DNA from: BOKV01 sp049289295
GTDB taxonomy: Bacteria; Pseudomonadota; Alphaproteobacteria; Rhizobiales; Rhizobiaceae
Assembly (NCBI GenBank): GCA_049289295.1
Contig: JBATLL010000084.1
Location: forward strand, 1 to 43,426
Direction: 5' to 3'
DNA: 43,426 nt
Shown: positions 25,847 to 34,091 of the stretch, piece after piece
Layout of the letters: every line of letters starts with the position of its first letter
Numbering within the stretch: the stretch's first letter is position 1
Program-made: the position numbers and the translations under genes
Notes under the pieces: model-generated
The model's database searches: none
The model's input: only the letters and a program-made list of their open reading frames with translations
Told to the model about the DNA's origin: nothing

Positions 25847-26662
25847 TCAGGCCGCAGCCCTGGCGTTGATGGTCTTGTCGAGAAATGCTCGTATCGCGGC
25901 ATTGGTCTCACGCGGCTTTTCGGTCATGAGCGTATGGCCACAATCGAGTTCCAGCACTGTGGAACCGGCAAGCGCGGCGGCCATCTTGCGGCCATTGCCA
26001 ATGGGGGTCATGCGATCCTGCTTCGCCAGGATGCACAAGGCGGGGACCTGGATTGCGCCCGCAGCCTCACCACCACCCCTATAGGCCGCGCAGGCCTTCA
26101 GATCGACAGCAAGCGTGCCCATGGCATTGCGCCCCATTGTCTCTATCGAAAAGAAGACATGGCTGGCACCTGGCCAGGTGTTTTCGTGAAGATGTGCTTG
26201 CGAGCCATGCGCCCACGAAACCATCGAGGCGAAGGCAACTGGCTCCTTCGCCTCGGCTGTTTCGATCAGCTTTGCGTTGACGGGAATTTCAAGCGCAGTT
26301 GCACAAAGGACCAGCGCGCGTACCCGCTGCGGTGCCTTGCGCGCCAGTTCCAGTGCGATCAGGCCACCCATGGAATGGCCAGCAATGACCGCCTGCTTTG
26401 CTCCACAGGCATCGAGGATCGCGAGCGACCAGTCTGCCATCGCCTCGATCGTTTCAAGCGGCTTGCCGCCGGACCGGAAATGACCAGGCAGGTCGGGCGC
26501 AATCACATTCCATCCGTCATAGGCCAGCGCCCGGGTCTGAAGCACCCAGGACAGATGGGAAAAACCCGATCCGTGAAGAAACAGGATGAATGGCCTCCCC
26601 TCGACATGAGGCCGCCCGCCGGTTGACGCATGAACTGCATTGCCTTGCACCATCAGTTTCAT
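25847..26662 (-). CDS. Alpha/beta-fold hydrolase
   Basis: A 271-aa protein with the alpha/beta hydrolase fold: FLHGSGFSHLSW oxyanion loop near residue 28, nucleophile elbow AGHSMGG (Ser97), acid within KQDRMTP, and the catalytic His in DCGHTLM. All three members of the triad are therefore visible. It probably hydrolyses an ester or a thioester, but the substrate is not evident. Its ATG overlaps the stop of the upstream PLP enzyme (ATGA, 26659-26662), so the two are translationally coupled, and it is followed by the FadN-like gene. The context suggests a hydrolytic step in a pathway that feeds acyl-CoA degradation, but this is inference. Confidence 0.88.
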   Translation of the reverse strand: MKLMVQGNAVHASTGGRPHVEGRPFILFLHGSGFSHLSWVLQTRALAYDGWNVIAPDLPGHFRSGGKPLETIEAMADWSLAILDACGAKQAVIAGHSMGGLIALELARKAPQRVRALVLCATALEIPVNAKLIETAEAKEPVAFASMVSWAHGSQAHLHENTWPGASHVFFSIETMGRNAMGTLAVDLKACAAYRGGGEAAGAIQVPALCILAKQDRMTPIGNGRKMAAALAGSTVLELDCGHTLMTEKPRETNAAIRAFLDKTINARAAA

Positions 26663-27972
26663 CTTGCGACTGCCCTTTGCGAAATCTTCAAGGCCCTGTC
26701 GAAATCGGCCACCAGGTCATCAATGCTCTCAAGACCAACCGAGAGCCTTATCATGTCATCCGAAAGCCCACCCGTTTTCATGTCTTCAGCGGAAATATGC
26801 GAATGCGTGGTGGATGCAGGATGAATGACCAGCGTCTTGGCATCACCGACATTGGCAAGGTGCGAAGCGACCTGTACCGACTCGATGAAGGCAGCGCCTG
26901 CCGCACGCCCTCCCTTGATGCCGAATGCCACGACCGAACCAGCCCCCTTTGGCAGCAGGCGGGCGGCAACCGCATGGTCGGGATGGTCGGGCAGGCTGGG
27001 ATGGCGAACCCACGCCACGGCGTCGTGCGCCTTGAGGAAGTCGAGCAGCGCCGTTGTGTTGCGAATGTGCCGCTCCATGCGCAACGGCAGTGTCTCGATC
27101 CCCTGCAATAGCAGGAAGGCGCTAATCGGCGCAAGGCAAGGCCCGTAATTGTACATGGCTTCGGCACGGATGCGCTGCGTGAGTGCTATAGGTCCAAACT
27201 CGTCATAGAAGTTTATGCCATCCAGCGCATAATGCGCGGAGGTGAGCGTTGGCCATTTGTCCGCTCCGCTTGCATCCTTCTGTGCCCAGTCGAAATTGCC
27301 GGCATCGACAATCGCACCGCCGAGCGTCGTACCGTGTCCGCCCATCCATTTGGTAATCGAATGGATGACAACGCTGACGCCATGCTCGATCGGCTTGAAC
27401 AGGCAGGGCGTGCAGAAGGTGGCATCCATCACCACCGGAATGCCCGCCTCGCGCGCAATCGCCACGACGGCGCTCACATCGAGCACATCAAGTCCGGGAT
27501 TGCCGATCATCTCGCAGAAGATGAATTTCGTGTTGGGCCGGATCGCAGCCTTCAACCCTGCATGGTCCCTGCCATGAACGAAGCTTGTCTCGATACCGAA
27601 ACGCGGCAAGGTGTTCTTCAGCAGATTGATGTTGGCACCATAAAGCTGGGCCGTGGAAACGATGTGATCGCCAGCGCTGGCCAGCATCGTCGCCACGCAA
27701 TGCAATGCCGCCATGCCTGAGGCAGTCGCCACACAGGCCGCACCGCCTTCCATCGCCGCGATGCGCTGTTCCAGCACCGCCACGGTCGGATTGGAGATGC
27801 GCGAATAGAGGTGACCACCCTCTTCCATGTTGTAGAGCGCGGCGGCATGGCGCGCATCGCGGAACACATAGGAAGTGGTCTGGTGAATGGGTACGGCGCG
27901 CGAACCATGTTCGCTATCGGGAACATGGCCCGCATGCAGCGCCAGGGTCTCAAGATCAAGAAACAATGCCAT
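26659..27972 (-). CDS. O-acetylhomoserine sulfhydrylase-like PLP enzyme (MetY/MetZ family)
   Basis: A 437-aa enzyme of the Cys/Met metabolism PLP-dependent family. Visible are the LYSRISNPTVAVLEQRIA motif, the GMAAL phosphate-binding segment, the MDATFCTPCLFKP strand, and the PLP lysine in HSITKWMGGHG (K208). The length and the SAHYALDGINF insertion are like O-acetylhomoserine (thiol)-lyases, which make homocysteine from O-acetyl-homoserine and sulfide or methionine from methanethiol. A gamma-lyase activity cannot be excluded. The start lies 17 bp inside the upstream small-protein gene, and the end overlaps the hydrolase start by 4 bp. Both overlaps indicate one operon. Confidence 0.88.
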   Translation of the reverse strand: MALFLDLETLALHAGHVPDSEHGSRAVPIHQTTSYVFRDARHAAALYNMEEGGHLYSRISNPTVAVLEQRIAAMEGGAACVATASGMAALHCVATMLASAGDHIVSTAQLYGANINLLKNTLPRFGIETSFVHGRDHAGLKAAIRPNTKFIFCEMIGNPGLDVLDVSAVVAIAREAGIPVVMDATFCTPCLFKPIEHGVSVVIHSITKWMGGHGTTLGGAIVDAGNFDWAQKDASGADKWPTLTSAHYALDGINFYDEFGPIALTQRIRAEAMYNYGPCLAPISAFLLLQGIETLPLRMERHIRNTTALLDFLKAHDAVAWVRHPSLPDHPDHAVAARLLPKGAGSVVAFGIKGGRAAGAAFIESVQVASHLANVGDAKTLVIHPASTTHSHISAEDMKTGGLSDDMIRLSVGLESIDDLVADFDRALKISQRAVAR

Positions 27973-28351
27973 CTTTTTCGCAGTGGTTACCCTGGATCAC
28001 GATGACGGTCTGGGAATAGCCGCCACCGATCCGGTTGAAAGTGTATTCGGGCCAGGTGCCGGACAGCTGGCAGCCTGAACTGCCGCACTGACCAGAACTT
28101 GTGTAGAGTTCTCCACGCACGCCCCAGTCGCCCCGTGATTTTTCACCCGATTGGGCCACATGTGTAAAGGTGCCGTCCTTTTGCAGGAAAACACACCCGA
28201 AATTCGGGTGGACCATCGAGTTGCCTTCCAGCACAGAGCGGATTCCAGCGCCATCCAGCGTGCCGGAAAGCGCAACCGAAGATGTCGCCAGCGCTGCCCC
28301 GAAGGCAAACGCGACGCCAAATGGTCCAGCTGCACGGATTCTGTGTGTCAT
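27956..28351 (-). CDS. Small exported protein with four cysteines
   Basis: A 131-aa protein I do not recognise. A signal peptide (about residues 1-29, ending VALS) is followed by a compact domain of about 100 residues with four cysteines (in FGCVF, SGQCG, SGCQL, NHCEK). These could form two disulfides in the periplasm. The domain is rich in Gly, Ser and Thr and ends with beta-strand-like runs (SQTVIVIQGN). GGAG is 5 bases before the ATG at 28351, which fixes the start. It overlaps the start of the PLP-enzyme gene by 17 bp and so heads that operon. Function unknown. Confidence 0.75.
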   Translation of the reverse strand: MTHRIRAAGPFGVAFAFGAALATSSVALSGTLDGAGIRSVLEGNSMVHPNFGCVFLQKDGTFTHVAQSGEKSRGDWGVRGELYTSSGQCGSSGCQLSGTWPEYTFNRIGGGYSQTVIVIQGNHCEKDGIVS

Positions 28352-28540
28352 TGTATCTCCGCAAAACATGCAGGCATTCAATCCACTAAACTTTGTCTGC
28401 ACAAGCGCCGCTGCACGTCCTGCCCGCAATTCGCCTGAAAATCACCCGCTTATGACCCCTGTTTCATCGATACTGCGCCGGAATTGCCTGAAAATCTCGC
28501 CTCCATGATCGGTTGTCCGGTTTCTAATTGGAGGTTCGCC

Positions 28541-28831
28541 ATGACAAGCAAGAAAAAACCCACCACATCACCACTGCGCAGTTCCGCCCTTGGACCTGCT
28601 CTTTGCACGACTGTCTTCTTCGCTGGTGCGCTGGCACTCGTCAATCCGGCCATGACCGAGAAATGTGCCCACTTATCCCAACTGGCGACCAGTCATTCCA
28701 CCGCACTTGACGCCCATACGGTGACGCGCATCGAGCGCGCGGTGAGCGACGCGGTTTCCCATCAGGCCGATGGCAATGTCGATGCCTGTCTTGCCGAACT
28801 CGCCCGCGCCTGCAGCCTGTTGCGCGCCTGA
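28541..28831 (+). CDS. Small hypothetical protein with one membrane segment
   Basis: A 96-aa protein I do not recognise. It begins with a basic stretch (MTSKKKPTTS), then a hydrophobic segment of about 20 residues (18-38), and then a soluble helical part with two cysteine pairs (EKCAHL; DACLAELARACSLL). GGAGG lies 7 bases before the ATG, a good reason to accept the gene despite its size. It is divergent from the four-cysteine exported protein and convergent with the NUDIX gene. It may be exported or anchored in the inner membrane. Confidence 0.65.
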   Translation: MTSKKKPTTSPLRSSALGPALCTTVFFAGALALVNPAMTEKCAHLSQLATSHSTALDAHTVTRIERAVSDAVSHQADGNVDACLAELARACSLLRA

Positions 28832-28870
28832 CAGCCCGCAAAAGGCGCTGCGCTGGCATCATACCAATGC

Positions 28871-29569
28871 TCAGCCCCAGAAGTTTTCCATGTAGCTCTT
28901 CATGTGGCCGGGCATTCCAGGATCAATCTCGCCCGGTCCGAAGGACAGTACCCCACTCAGTTCGTCATCGCTTCGACCGCTGCGGATGAACGCGTTGATC
29001 GATTCCAGAATTTCCCCACTCGTGCGGGAAAACCGGAAATTGCGGGTAAGCGCTGCAATGCCATTGGCCCGGTAGAGAAGATAACCATCTTCCACTTCGC
29101 TATCGTTGAGGTCGATCCCCGTTTCTTCCAGCACTTCGCGGCGCATGTTGAACTGGAAATCGGCCCTTCCGTCTGGAAAATCACACAGTTCCATTGAGCC
29201 GGAAGGGAAATACACGCGCCCGCTATTGGCCGTATGGCTTGCCATCCTTCCCATGATGACGCGGCCGTCGCTGCCGATGATCGCCGGTGACGCATAGATG
29301 TGCAGCGCGCTGGCAGGTGCCGAAGCCTTTGCCGGTGTCTGCAGCCAGCAAAGCAGCGTGGCATAGTTGACCGCGCGACACGTGAAGCGGAACACGCCCC
29401 CCTCTTCCTTCCAACTGTCACCAAGCACGGTCCTGCCATTGAACAGCGTCGCATTGGCCGCGGTCGCCGCTTCCCAGAACGCCGCGATCTGAGCCGCTTG
29501 CTCCACCTCGAAACGGTGCGCTCCCTCCACGAGCGTTCCATCGACAGCGCTGATGCGGGTGATCGTCAA
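28871..29569 (-). CDS. NUDIX hydrolase family protein, TTG start
   Basis: A 232-aa protein whose C-terminal half holds the NUDIX box end REVLEETGI (catalytic Arg and glutamates) preceded by GRVYFPSGSMEL. The first half of the box does not keep the canonical Gly and Glu spacing, which appears to be a feature of this subgroup. It should hydrolyse a nucleoside diphosphate linked to another moiety; the substrate is not evident. The only plausible start near the conserved N-terminus is a TTG at 29569, 9 bases after the stop of the upstream nuclease gene and in the same frame as it. The Shine-Dalgarno is poor, so expression may rely on reinitiation or on readthrough of the single TGA. Confidence 0.85.
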   Translation of the reverse strand: MTITRISAVDGTLVEGAHRFEVEQAAQIAAFWEAATAANATLFNGRTVLGDSWKEEGGVFRFTCRAVNYATLLCWLQTPAKASAPASALHIYASPAIIGSDGRVIMGRMASHTANSGRVYFPSGSMELCDFPDGRADFQFNMRREVLEETGIDLNDSEVEDGYLLYRANGIAALTRNFRFSRTSGEILESINAFIRSGRSDDELSGVLSFGPGEIDPGMPGHMKSYMENFWG

Positions 29570-29578
29570 GCCCTTGTC

Positions 29579-30691
29579 TCAAACCATGTTGAGAGTAATG
29601 GCAACGGGGCAGTGATCGGAAGCCTTGGGGCGGTCCCAACCGGTACGCGGATAGCGCTCCACTGCCTGGCCTGGCGGAAAGGGTGTGCGCCAGGGTTGGC
29701 CGTTGCGAACGATCTTTGGCATTGCCAGAGGATTGCGTTCCGCGAAACTGGGCGAAGCAAGGATATAGTCCAGCTGGCAAAGATGCTGTTCCTGCGGTCC
29801 GCGCGAATGGAAAAGCGTCCAGCGCTCCATCGGATCAAGGCGCTCCACGAGATTGATCGAGAAGCCATCGCTGACCAGCGGGTCAAAACCGGCCTGGTTT
29901 TCGAGCCGGTGTTCAAATGTGTGTTCGGAAGGCCGGACACCGCCCACGACTATGCGTTCGCGGTAATCGTTCATGTCCCCGCAGATAAGCCAGCGCTTGT
30001 CCTGCGTTCTGCCCTTTCCGAACCGTTCCTCGACAATCTTGCGCACCGCCCGCGCTTCAGCCAGACGCAACGGCATCGTGTATTCGCGCCCGTCGATCCC
30101 GTTCTTGCCATTGCCCATCGACTTGAGGTGGGTCACGAAAAGCGTCAGCGGTCGCTTGCCGATCCGGAAATCGATCTCGAGACAGTCCCGCCTGAACACG
30201 CGCTCATGTGCCAGTTCGCCCATTTCCTTGAGATCATCATTGTAGACGTCAAGTTCCTCGAACGTCCGATGCGCATGGCTTTGCAGCCCGACAAACTCGA
30301 TCGGATCGCCATCCGCCGTTTCATCGCGCGTCATCACCGCAACATCGATACCACGCCCATCATTGCCCTCGACGAGATACTTGTTGCGGTAGCCCGACCC
30401 GATCATCTTGAAGAGATAGCCATATTCGAAGGCATGCAACGCGGAAAGATTCTCGACTTCCTGCAGGCATATGATGTCGGCACCAGCATCGGCAATCGCC
30501 AGCGCTGTCAGTTGCATCTTGTCGTCGGCATGCGAAACAATTCGTGCCTGTTCCAGGTCGCGAAACTGGGCTTCATCGCGAACCTCCATCATCTGGAGCA
30601 TGCGATCGCGCCGCAATTCATTTCGGTAGCCGGAAAAATCAAAACGCTGGAGAAGGTTTTCCGTGTTGAATGTGGCTATGCGAAGGGCCAT
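29579..30691 (-). CDS. Endonuclease/exonuclease/phosphatase family protein
   Basis: A 370-aa protein of the EEP superfamily (DNase I-like fold). The signature elements appear in order: TFNTENL at the start, CLQEVEN near residue 77 (metal-binding Glu), FVTHLKSM, GDMNDYR, LDYILAS and SDHCPVA at the end (catalytic Asp and His). Family members cleave phosphodiester or phosphate bonds in nucleic acids or phospholipids; this one has no export signal and probably works in the cytosol. The start at 30691 has only a weak ribosome-binding site. It is followed directly, in frame, by the NUDIX gene. Confidence 0.88.
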   Translation of the reverse strand: MALRIATFNTENLLQRFDFSGYRNELRRDRMLQMMEVRDEAQFRDLEQARIVSHADDKMQLTALAIADAGADIICLQEVENLSALHAFEYGYLFKMIGSGYRNKYLVEGNDGRGIDVAVMTRDETADGDPIEFVGLQSHAHRTFEELDVYNDDLKEMGELAHERVFRRDCLEIDFRIGKRPLTLFVTHLKSMGNGKNGIDGREYTMPLRLAEARAVRKIVEERFGKGRTQDKRWLICGDMNDYRERIVVGGVRPSEHTFEHRLENQAGFDPLVSDGFSINLVERLDPMERWTLFHSRGPQEQHLCQLDYILASPSFAERNPLAMPKIVRNGQPWRTPFPPGQAVERYPRTGWDRPKASDHCPVAITLNMV

Positions 30692-30850
30692 TCGCGACTT
30701 TCGGTAGCATTGCGAGGTGCATCAACATAGCCGTTCGCGCTCCACACGCAACCGTCCAATCGCAACCCGCGACCGTCGGCGTGTTCGTCAAACTGCGCTT
30801 TTCAGCGGCGATCTGGACAGGGTTGCAATCCAGAAGGCCACCAATGGGTA

Positions 30851-31171
30851 TCAGGCGAAGTGAATGCCCGCTTCCGTGTTCGACCGCCACACGATACGGC
30901 CATTGCGCGTGAGCTTGCCGCCCTCCAGCACGACGATAACGGCGCTGGGCACCTTGTCAGTGTCGGCAAAACGAACGCGAATGCCACTTTCGTTCGTATC
31001 GCGAATGACTGCATCGGCACTGAGAAAACCGTCATTGAAACGAAGCAACGCAGGCTTGAGCGCGCGGTTGCGCCGGTTGGCCCGTCTTTCGACGTCGACG
31101 CTGCGAGCGGATGACGGCATTGTGTCTTCTTGCGGGACGGGTTGACGAACAAGTGTGCCAAATTTGGTCAT
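30851..31171 (-). CDS. PilZ-domain protein
   Basis: A 106-aa protein with a PilZ-like c-di-GMP-binding domain. The N-terminal arginine-rich switch RRANRRNR is followed by a six-strand barrel pattern with DTNESGIRVRF at the place of the DxSxxG motif (the serine is replaced by Asn) and WRSNTEAGIHF at the end. It may sense c-di-GMP, perhaps including that made or broken by the GGDEF-EAL protein at 41075. The start at 31171 has GAGGAAAGG in front. It lies on the minus strand directly downstream of the crotonase gene, from which it is separated by 71 bp. Confidence 0.8.
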   Translation of the reverse strand: MTKFGTLVRQPVPQEDTMPSSARSVDVERRANRRNRALKPALLRFNDGFLSADAVIRDTNESGIRVRFADTDKVPSAVIVVLEGGKLTRNGRIVWRSNTEAGIHFA

Positions 31172-31242
31172 CTGAGTGCCTTTCCTCGTTGCACAATCGA
31201 TATCTGATCGCTCATGCAAGGCTGATGCCATGAAGACGCGGT

Positions 31243-32106
31243 TCACTTGGGTGCATTGATCGGCCGATTGTCGGTCCAGTCCCAGGTGCCATTGTCGCGC
31301 TCGCGCACGGCCTGCTTCCAGCCAACTTCTTCTGCACGCTTCTTGAAGTTGATCCCTTCCGGCGAATGGCGTGTGATGCCATCGAACACGGTGGCGATCA
31401 TCTGCGTGTTGGCAATGCCCATCGCTTCCAGCGCCTGGTTGATGACGAGCTTTTGCATCATCAACTGGTTGCGTGGCACGCCCGCCATGCGTTCGGCCAA
31501 CCGGTCAACCGTTGCGTCCAGTTCGTCAGCGGGAACAGCGTCAAGGACAAGACCCATATCCCTGGCTTCGCGGCCCGATATCTTGTCCCCGGTAAAGAGC
31601 ATGCGCTTGGCCTTTTCCGCGCCAAGGCGATAGACCCACATGGCCGTTGTCGGGCAACCCCAGACCCGCACCGGCATGTAGCCGATGCGCGCTTCCTCGC
31701 TCATCACGATCATGTCGCAGCACAAGGCGATATCGCTGCCCCCTGCCACCGCAAATCCATGCACCTTGGCAATCACCGGCTTGTAGGATCGCCACAGCGA
31801 CATGAACAGATCCGTGTTGCGCTTCATCAGGCGATAATCCTTCATCGGATCCCAGGGCATTTCCTGGGTTACATCGCCAGTGCCATTCGCCTCGGCATAA
31901 TATTTCAGATCATAGCCTGCGCAGAAGGCATCGCCCTTTCCCGACAGCACGATGACATGCACGGCGTCATCCTCGTTCGCTTCGTGAACGCAGCGCGCCA
32001 GGTCGTCCGGAAGGGCGTCGTGAATCGCATTGAGGACTTCCGGGCGGTTCAGTTCGATGCGCGCAATTCGCCCGTCACGGTGCCACACGACAGATGGTTC
32101 AGACAT
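31243..32106 (-). CDS. Crotonase-family protein with altered catalytic residues
   Basis: A 287-aa member of the enoyl-CoA hydratase/isomerase superfamily (AFCAGYDLKYY for the CoA-binding loop, then the oxyanion-hole region VAGGSDIALCCD). The two glutamates that catalyse hydration in canonical enoyl-CoA hydratases are missing: the first position is Asp in GGSDIALCCD and the second lies in MPVRVWGCP with no Glu. It is therefore unlikely to be a plain hydratase; a decarboxylase, hydrolase or isomerase role in this superfamily is more likely. GGAGAG 5 bases before the ATG supports the start. The next upstream gene is the aminotransferase on the same strand. Confidence 0.87.
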   Translation of the reverse strand: MSEPSVVWHRDGRIARIELNRPEVLNAIHDALPDDLARCVHEANEDDAVHVIVLSGKGDAFCAGYDLKYYAEANGTGDVTQEMPWDPMKDYRLMKRNTDLFMSLWRSYKPVIAKVHGFAVAGGSDIALCCDMIVMSEEARIGYMPVRVWGCPTTAMWVYRLGAEKAKRMLFTGDKISGREARDMGLVLDAVPADELDATVDRLAERMAGVPRNQLMMQKLVINQALEAMGIANTQMIATVFDGITRHSPEGINFKKRAEEVGWKQAVRERDNGTWDWTDNRPINAPK

Positions 32107-32154
32107 TGCAACTCTCCACTGCAGCGGAGAGAAAGTATGACCAGCCTGCCCGTC

Positions 32155-33375
32155 CTAGGCAACCGGAATGGAAGCCTTCAACAGCCGTCCCAGTCGTGCA
32201 ATGCCTTCATTGATCATCGCTTCGTCCGCCCTGGAGAAGGAAAGCCTGATAGTGTTCGCACCAGAGCCATCCGCGAAGAAAGCCTTGCCGGGCACGAATG
32301 CGACGCGTTCGGTCTCAAGCGAGCGCGCCAGCAGGGCAGCACCATCAAGCTGCGCAGGCAGCGTGACCCACACGAACATCCCGCCTTCGGGTTGCGTCCA
32401 TTTCACACCCGCCGGCATTTTTGCCTTCATTGCAGCCAGCATCGCATCACGGCGCGCACTGTATGCCGCCTTGATCTTGGCAACCTGCCGGTCGAACCCC
32501 TGCGAAGCTACCTGGTGAATTGCCATCTGGTTGATGGTGGAGGTGTGCAGGTCAGCCGCCTGTTTGGCAAGAACCAGCTTGCGGATCACGTCGGACGCGC
32601 CGCATACCCAGCCAGTCCGCAGACCGGGCGCGAGTGTCTTGGAGAAGCTTCCACAATAAAGCGTGCGGCAATTCTCTATGTTCCCCTTGCGAGCCATTTC
32701 CAGCGCGAGGATCGGCGGAATGGCGTCGCCGTCATATCGCAGGGACTGGTAGGCCGCATCTTCAAGGATCGCGATATCCAGTTCGTCCGCCATGTCGATG
32801 ATCTTTTCGCGCGCCGCCCGGTCGAGGGTCTCGCCTGTGGGATTGGCGAAATCGACAGACATGTAGGCGAACTTGACGCGCGAGCCCTTGGCCCCTGCCG
32901 TTGCGCGATAATCCTCGGCAGAACGGTTGCCGTTTGGAACCAGCCTGTCATATTCCGGCTCATAGGCATTGAAGGCACCAAGCGCGCCCATATAGGTCGG
33001 CCATCCAACCAGCGCGGTATCGCCCGGAGAAAGAAACAGCTTGCCCAGATAATCAAGAGCCTGCTGGGAGCCCGAAGTAATCACGATATTGTCGGGCGTC
33101 GCATCAATGCCCAGCTTGCCCATCTCGCCGGCGATCCATTCGCGCAACGGCTTGTAGCCTTCGCTGACCGAATATTGCAGCGCTGCCTCCTGCTTACCGG
33201 AGGAAAAAATCTCTGAAAATGCCGCCTGGAACTCTTCTGCCGGAAACAGGTCGGGGTCCGGAATGCCGCCCGCGAACGAAATGATGTCCGGTTGCTCCAG
33301 CAGCTTGAGCAACTCACGGATTTCCGACGCCTTCATGCGCGATGAACGCGTGGCAAACAGCGCTTCCCAGTTCAT
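32155..33375 (-). CDS. PLP-dependent aminotransferase, class I/II (LysN-like)
   Basis: A 406-aa fold-type I aminotransferase with FAGGIPDPDLFP near residue 36, the YSVSEGYKPLREW segment, NPTGETL, and the Schiff-base lysine in GSFSKTLAPGLRTGW (K246). It is of the group that includes 2-aminoadipate aminotransferase LysN and the catalytic halves of MocR regulators, but lacks an N-terminal GntR domain. The amino donor or acceptor is not clear, with branched-chain, aromatic or aminoadipate amino acids all possible. GGGAGG 5 bases before the ATG at 33375 fixes the start. Divergent from the small secreted protein at 33624; a GTCA-N7-TGAC dyad lies upstream. Confidence 0.9.
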   Translation of the reverse strand: MNWEALFATRSSRMKASEIRELLKLLEQPDIISFAGGIPDPDLFPAEEFQAAFSEIFSSGKQEAALQYSVSEGYKPLREWIAGEMGKLGIDATPDNIVITSGSQQALDYLGKLFLSPGDTALVGWPTYMGALGAFNAYEPEYDRLVPNGNRSAEDYRATAGAKGSRVKFAYMSVDFANPTGETLDRAAREKIIDMADELDIAILEDAAYQSLRYDGDAIPPILALEMARKGNIENCRTLYCGSFSKTLAPGLRTGWVCGASDVIRKLVLAKQAADLHTSTINQMAIHQVASQGFDRQVAKIKAAYSARRDAMLAAMKAKMPAGVKWTQPEGGMFVWVTLPAQLDGAALLARSLETERVAFVPGKAFFADGSGANTIRLSFSRADEAMINEGIARLGRLLKASIPVA

Positions 33376-33424
33376 GCAATCCTCCCGAAAAACTGCGCGA
33401 GCATGACCACCATTTCCAATATAA

Positions 33425-33439
33425 GTCAATAATGCTGAC
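33425..33439 (-). promoter_or_regulatory. Dyad upstream of the aminotransferase
   Basis: GTCA (33425-33428) and TGAC (33436-33439) with a 7-base spacer lie about 50 bases before the aminotransferase ATG. They overlap a TTGACT (minus strand) that could be a -35 element. A second spaced pair, TGAC/GTCA, is at 33436-33452. I infer an operator; the regulator is not known. Confidence 0.35.
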
Positions 33440-33623
33440 CTATTTCTTGTCAAGCGGCTGGCGTGATGATGGCTTGCAGGATTCATCCCGAACCGGCGTG
33501 GCCGCAAGGTTACCCGCAAGGGATTGGGCTTTTTGCGCCAGACAAACCGTTTGCCGTTGCACGCGAGTGGCTTCCGCGCCACTATGGCACCATCAACTAG
33601 CACCCGCTATCCGGAGCGATTTC

Positions 33624-33908
33624 ATGACTGGTTCCCGTACGATTGCCGCTGCACTTCTTGCTCTGGCGCTGACACTGGGCGTACAGAGCGCCGCCCATGC
33701 TTTCATCACGCCTTTCATCATGATGGATCGCTGGATCAAGTCCGAAAACAGCAAGGCGCTGGCCACACCAGGCCATGCCGAATGGTGCGCGCAAAACAAG
33801 CCTGGCTACCGCAGGCAGTGGAATAACTGGCGCAAGTCGGACGGCACCGTGACCTACTGCTCCTCACCCTTCTATTCGCTGCAGTTCAAGCCATATCAGG
33901 GCAACTGA
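33624..33908 (+). CDS. Small exported protein
   Basis: A 94-aa protein I do not recognise. A signal peptide (residues 1-26, ending AHA) is followed by about 68 residues that are rich in Trp, Tyr and basic residues, with two cysteines (EWCAQNKPGYRRQWNNW and VTYCSSPF) that may form one disulfide. The ribosome-binding site GGAG is 7 bases before the ATG, and the start is supported by the signal peptide. The gene is divergent from the aminotransferase and converges on the terminator at 33946. It may be a small periplasmic protein of Rhizobiales; no function can be assigned. Confidence 0.72.
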   Translation: MTGSRTIAAALLALALTLGVQSAAHAFITPFIMMDRWIKSENSKALATPGHAEWCAQNKPGYRRQWNNWRKSDGTVTYCSSPFYSLQFKPYQGN

Positions 33909-33945
33909 CGCTGCTTTCCCAGAGCAGGGTTTGATCAAGACAAGA

Positions 33946-33973
33946 AAGGCTGCGCAGTTTCCCGCGCAGCCCT
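33946..33973. terminator. Rho-independent terminator downstream of ilvC
   Basis: GGCTGCGC (33948-33955) and GCGCAGCC (33964-33971) form a perfect 8-bp stem with an 8-base loop. On the minus strand it is followed by a T-rich TTTCTTG stretch, so it can end ilvC transcription. It can also serve the small gene ending at 33908 from the other side. It lies beyond the duplicated ilvC end. Confidence 0.75.
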
Positions 33974-33990
33974 GGCTTTATCATTTCTGT

Positions 33991-34047
33991 GGCAACCGGC
34001 CGTGGATCAGTTCTTGGCCTTGTCTACCAGCTTGTTCTTTCCAATCC
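33991..34047. repeat. 57-bp duplicate of the ilvC 3' end
   Basis: These 57 bases repeat 34092-34148 with a single mismatch (34025 versus 34126). The minus-strand reading gives the last codons of IlvC (IGKNKLVDKAKN and stop) plus about 17 bases after the stop. The mismatch is silent (GTA versus GTC for Val). The two copies are 101 bp apart from start to start. Confidence 0.9.
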
Positions 34048-34091
34048 TCACGCGCTCCCCGCAGCGGCATGGCCGCGAGGAAGCGCAGGCA

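Noticed and set aside
29569..29581. Selenocysteine or pyrrolysine insertion at the TGA between the EEP and NUDIX genes
   Set aside because: No stem-loop of the SECIS type is visible after the TGA, and the nuclease already ends normally after its SDHCPVA motif.
29300..30730. A 476-codon open frame on the plus strand opposite the NUDIX and EEP genes
   Set aside because: Its protein is rich in His, Arg and Ala without domains, while the minus strand encodes motif-complete proteins.
31366..33216. A 616-codon open frame on the plus strand opposite the crotonase and the aminotransferase
   Set aside because: It is antisense to two clear genes on the minus strand, has no family resemblance and spans their intergenic region; long shadow frames are usual in GC-rich DNA.
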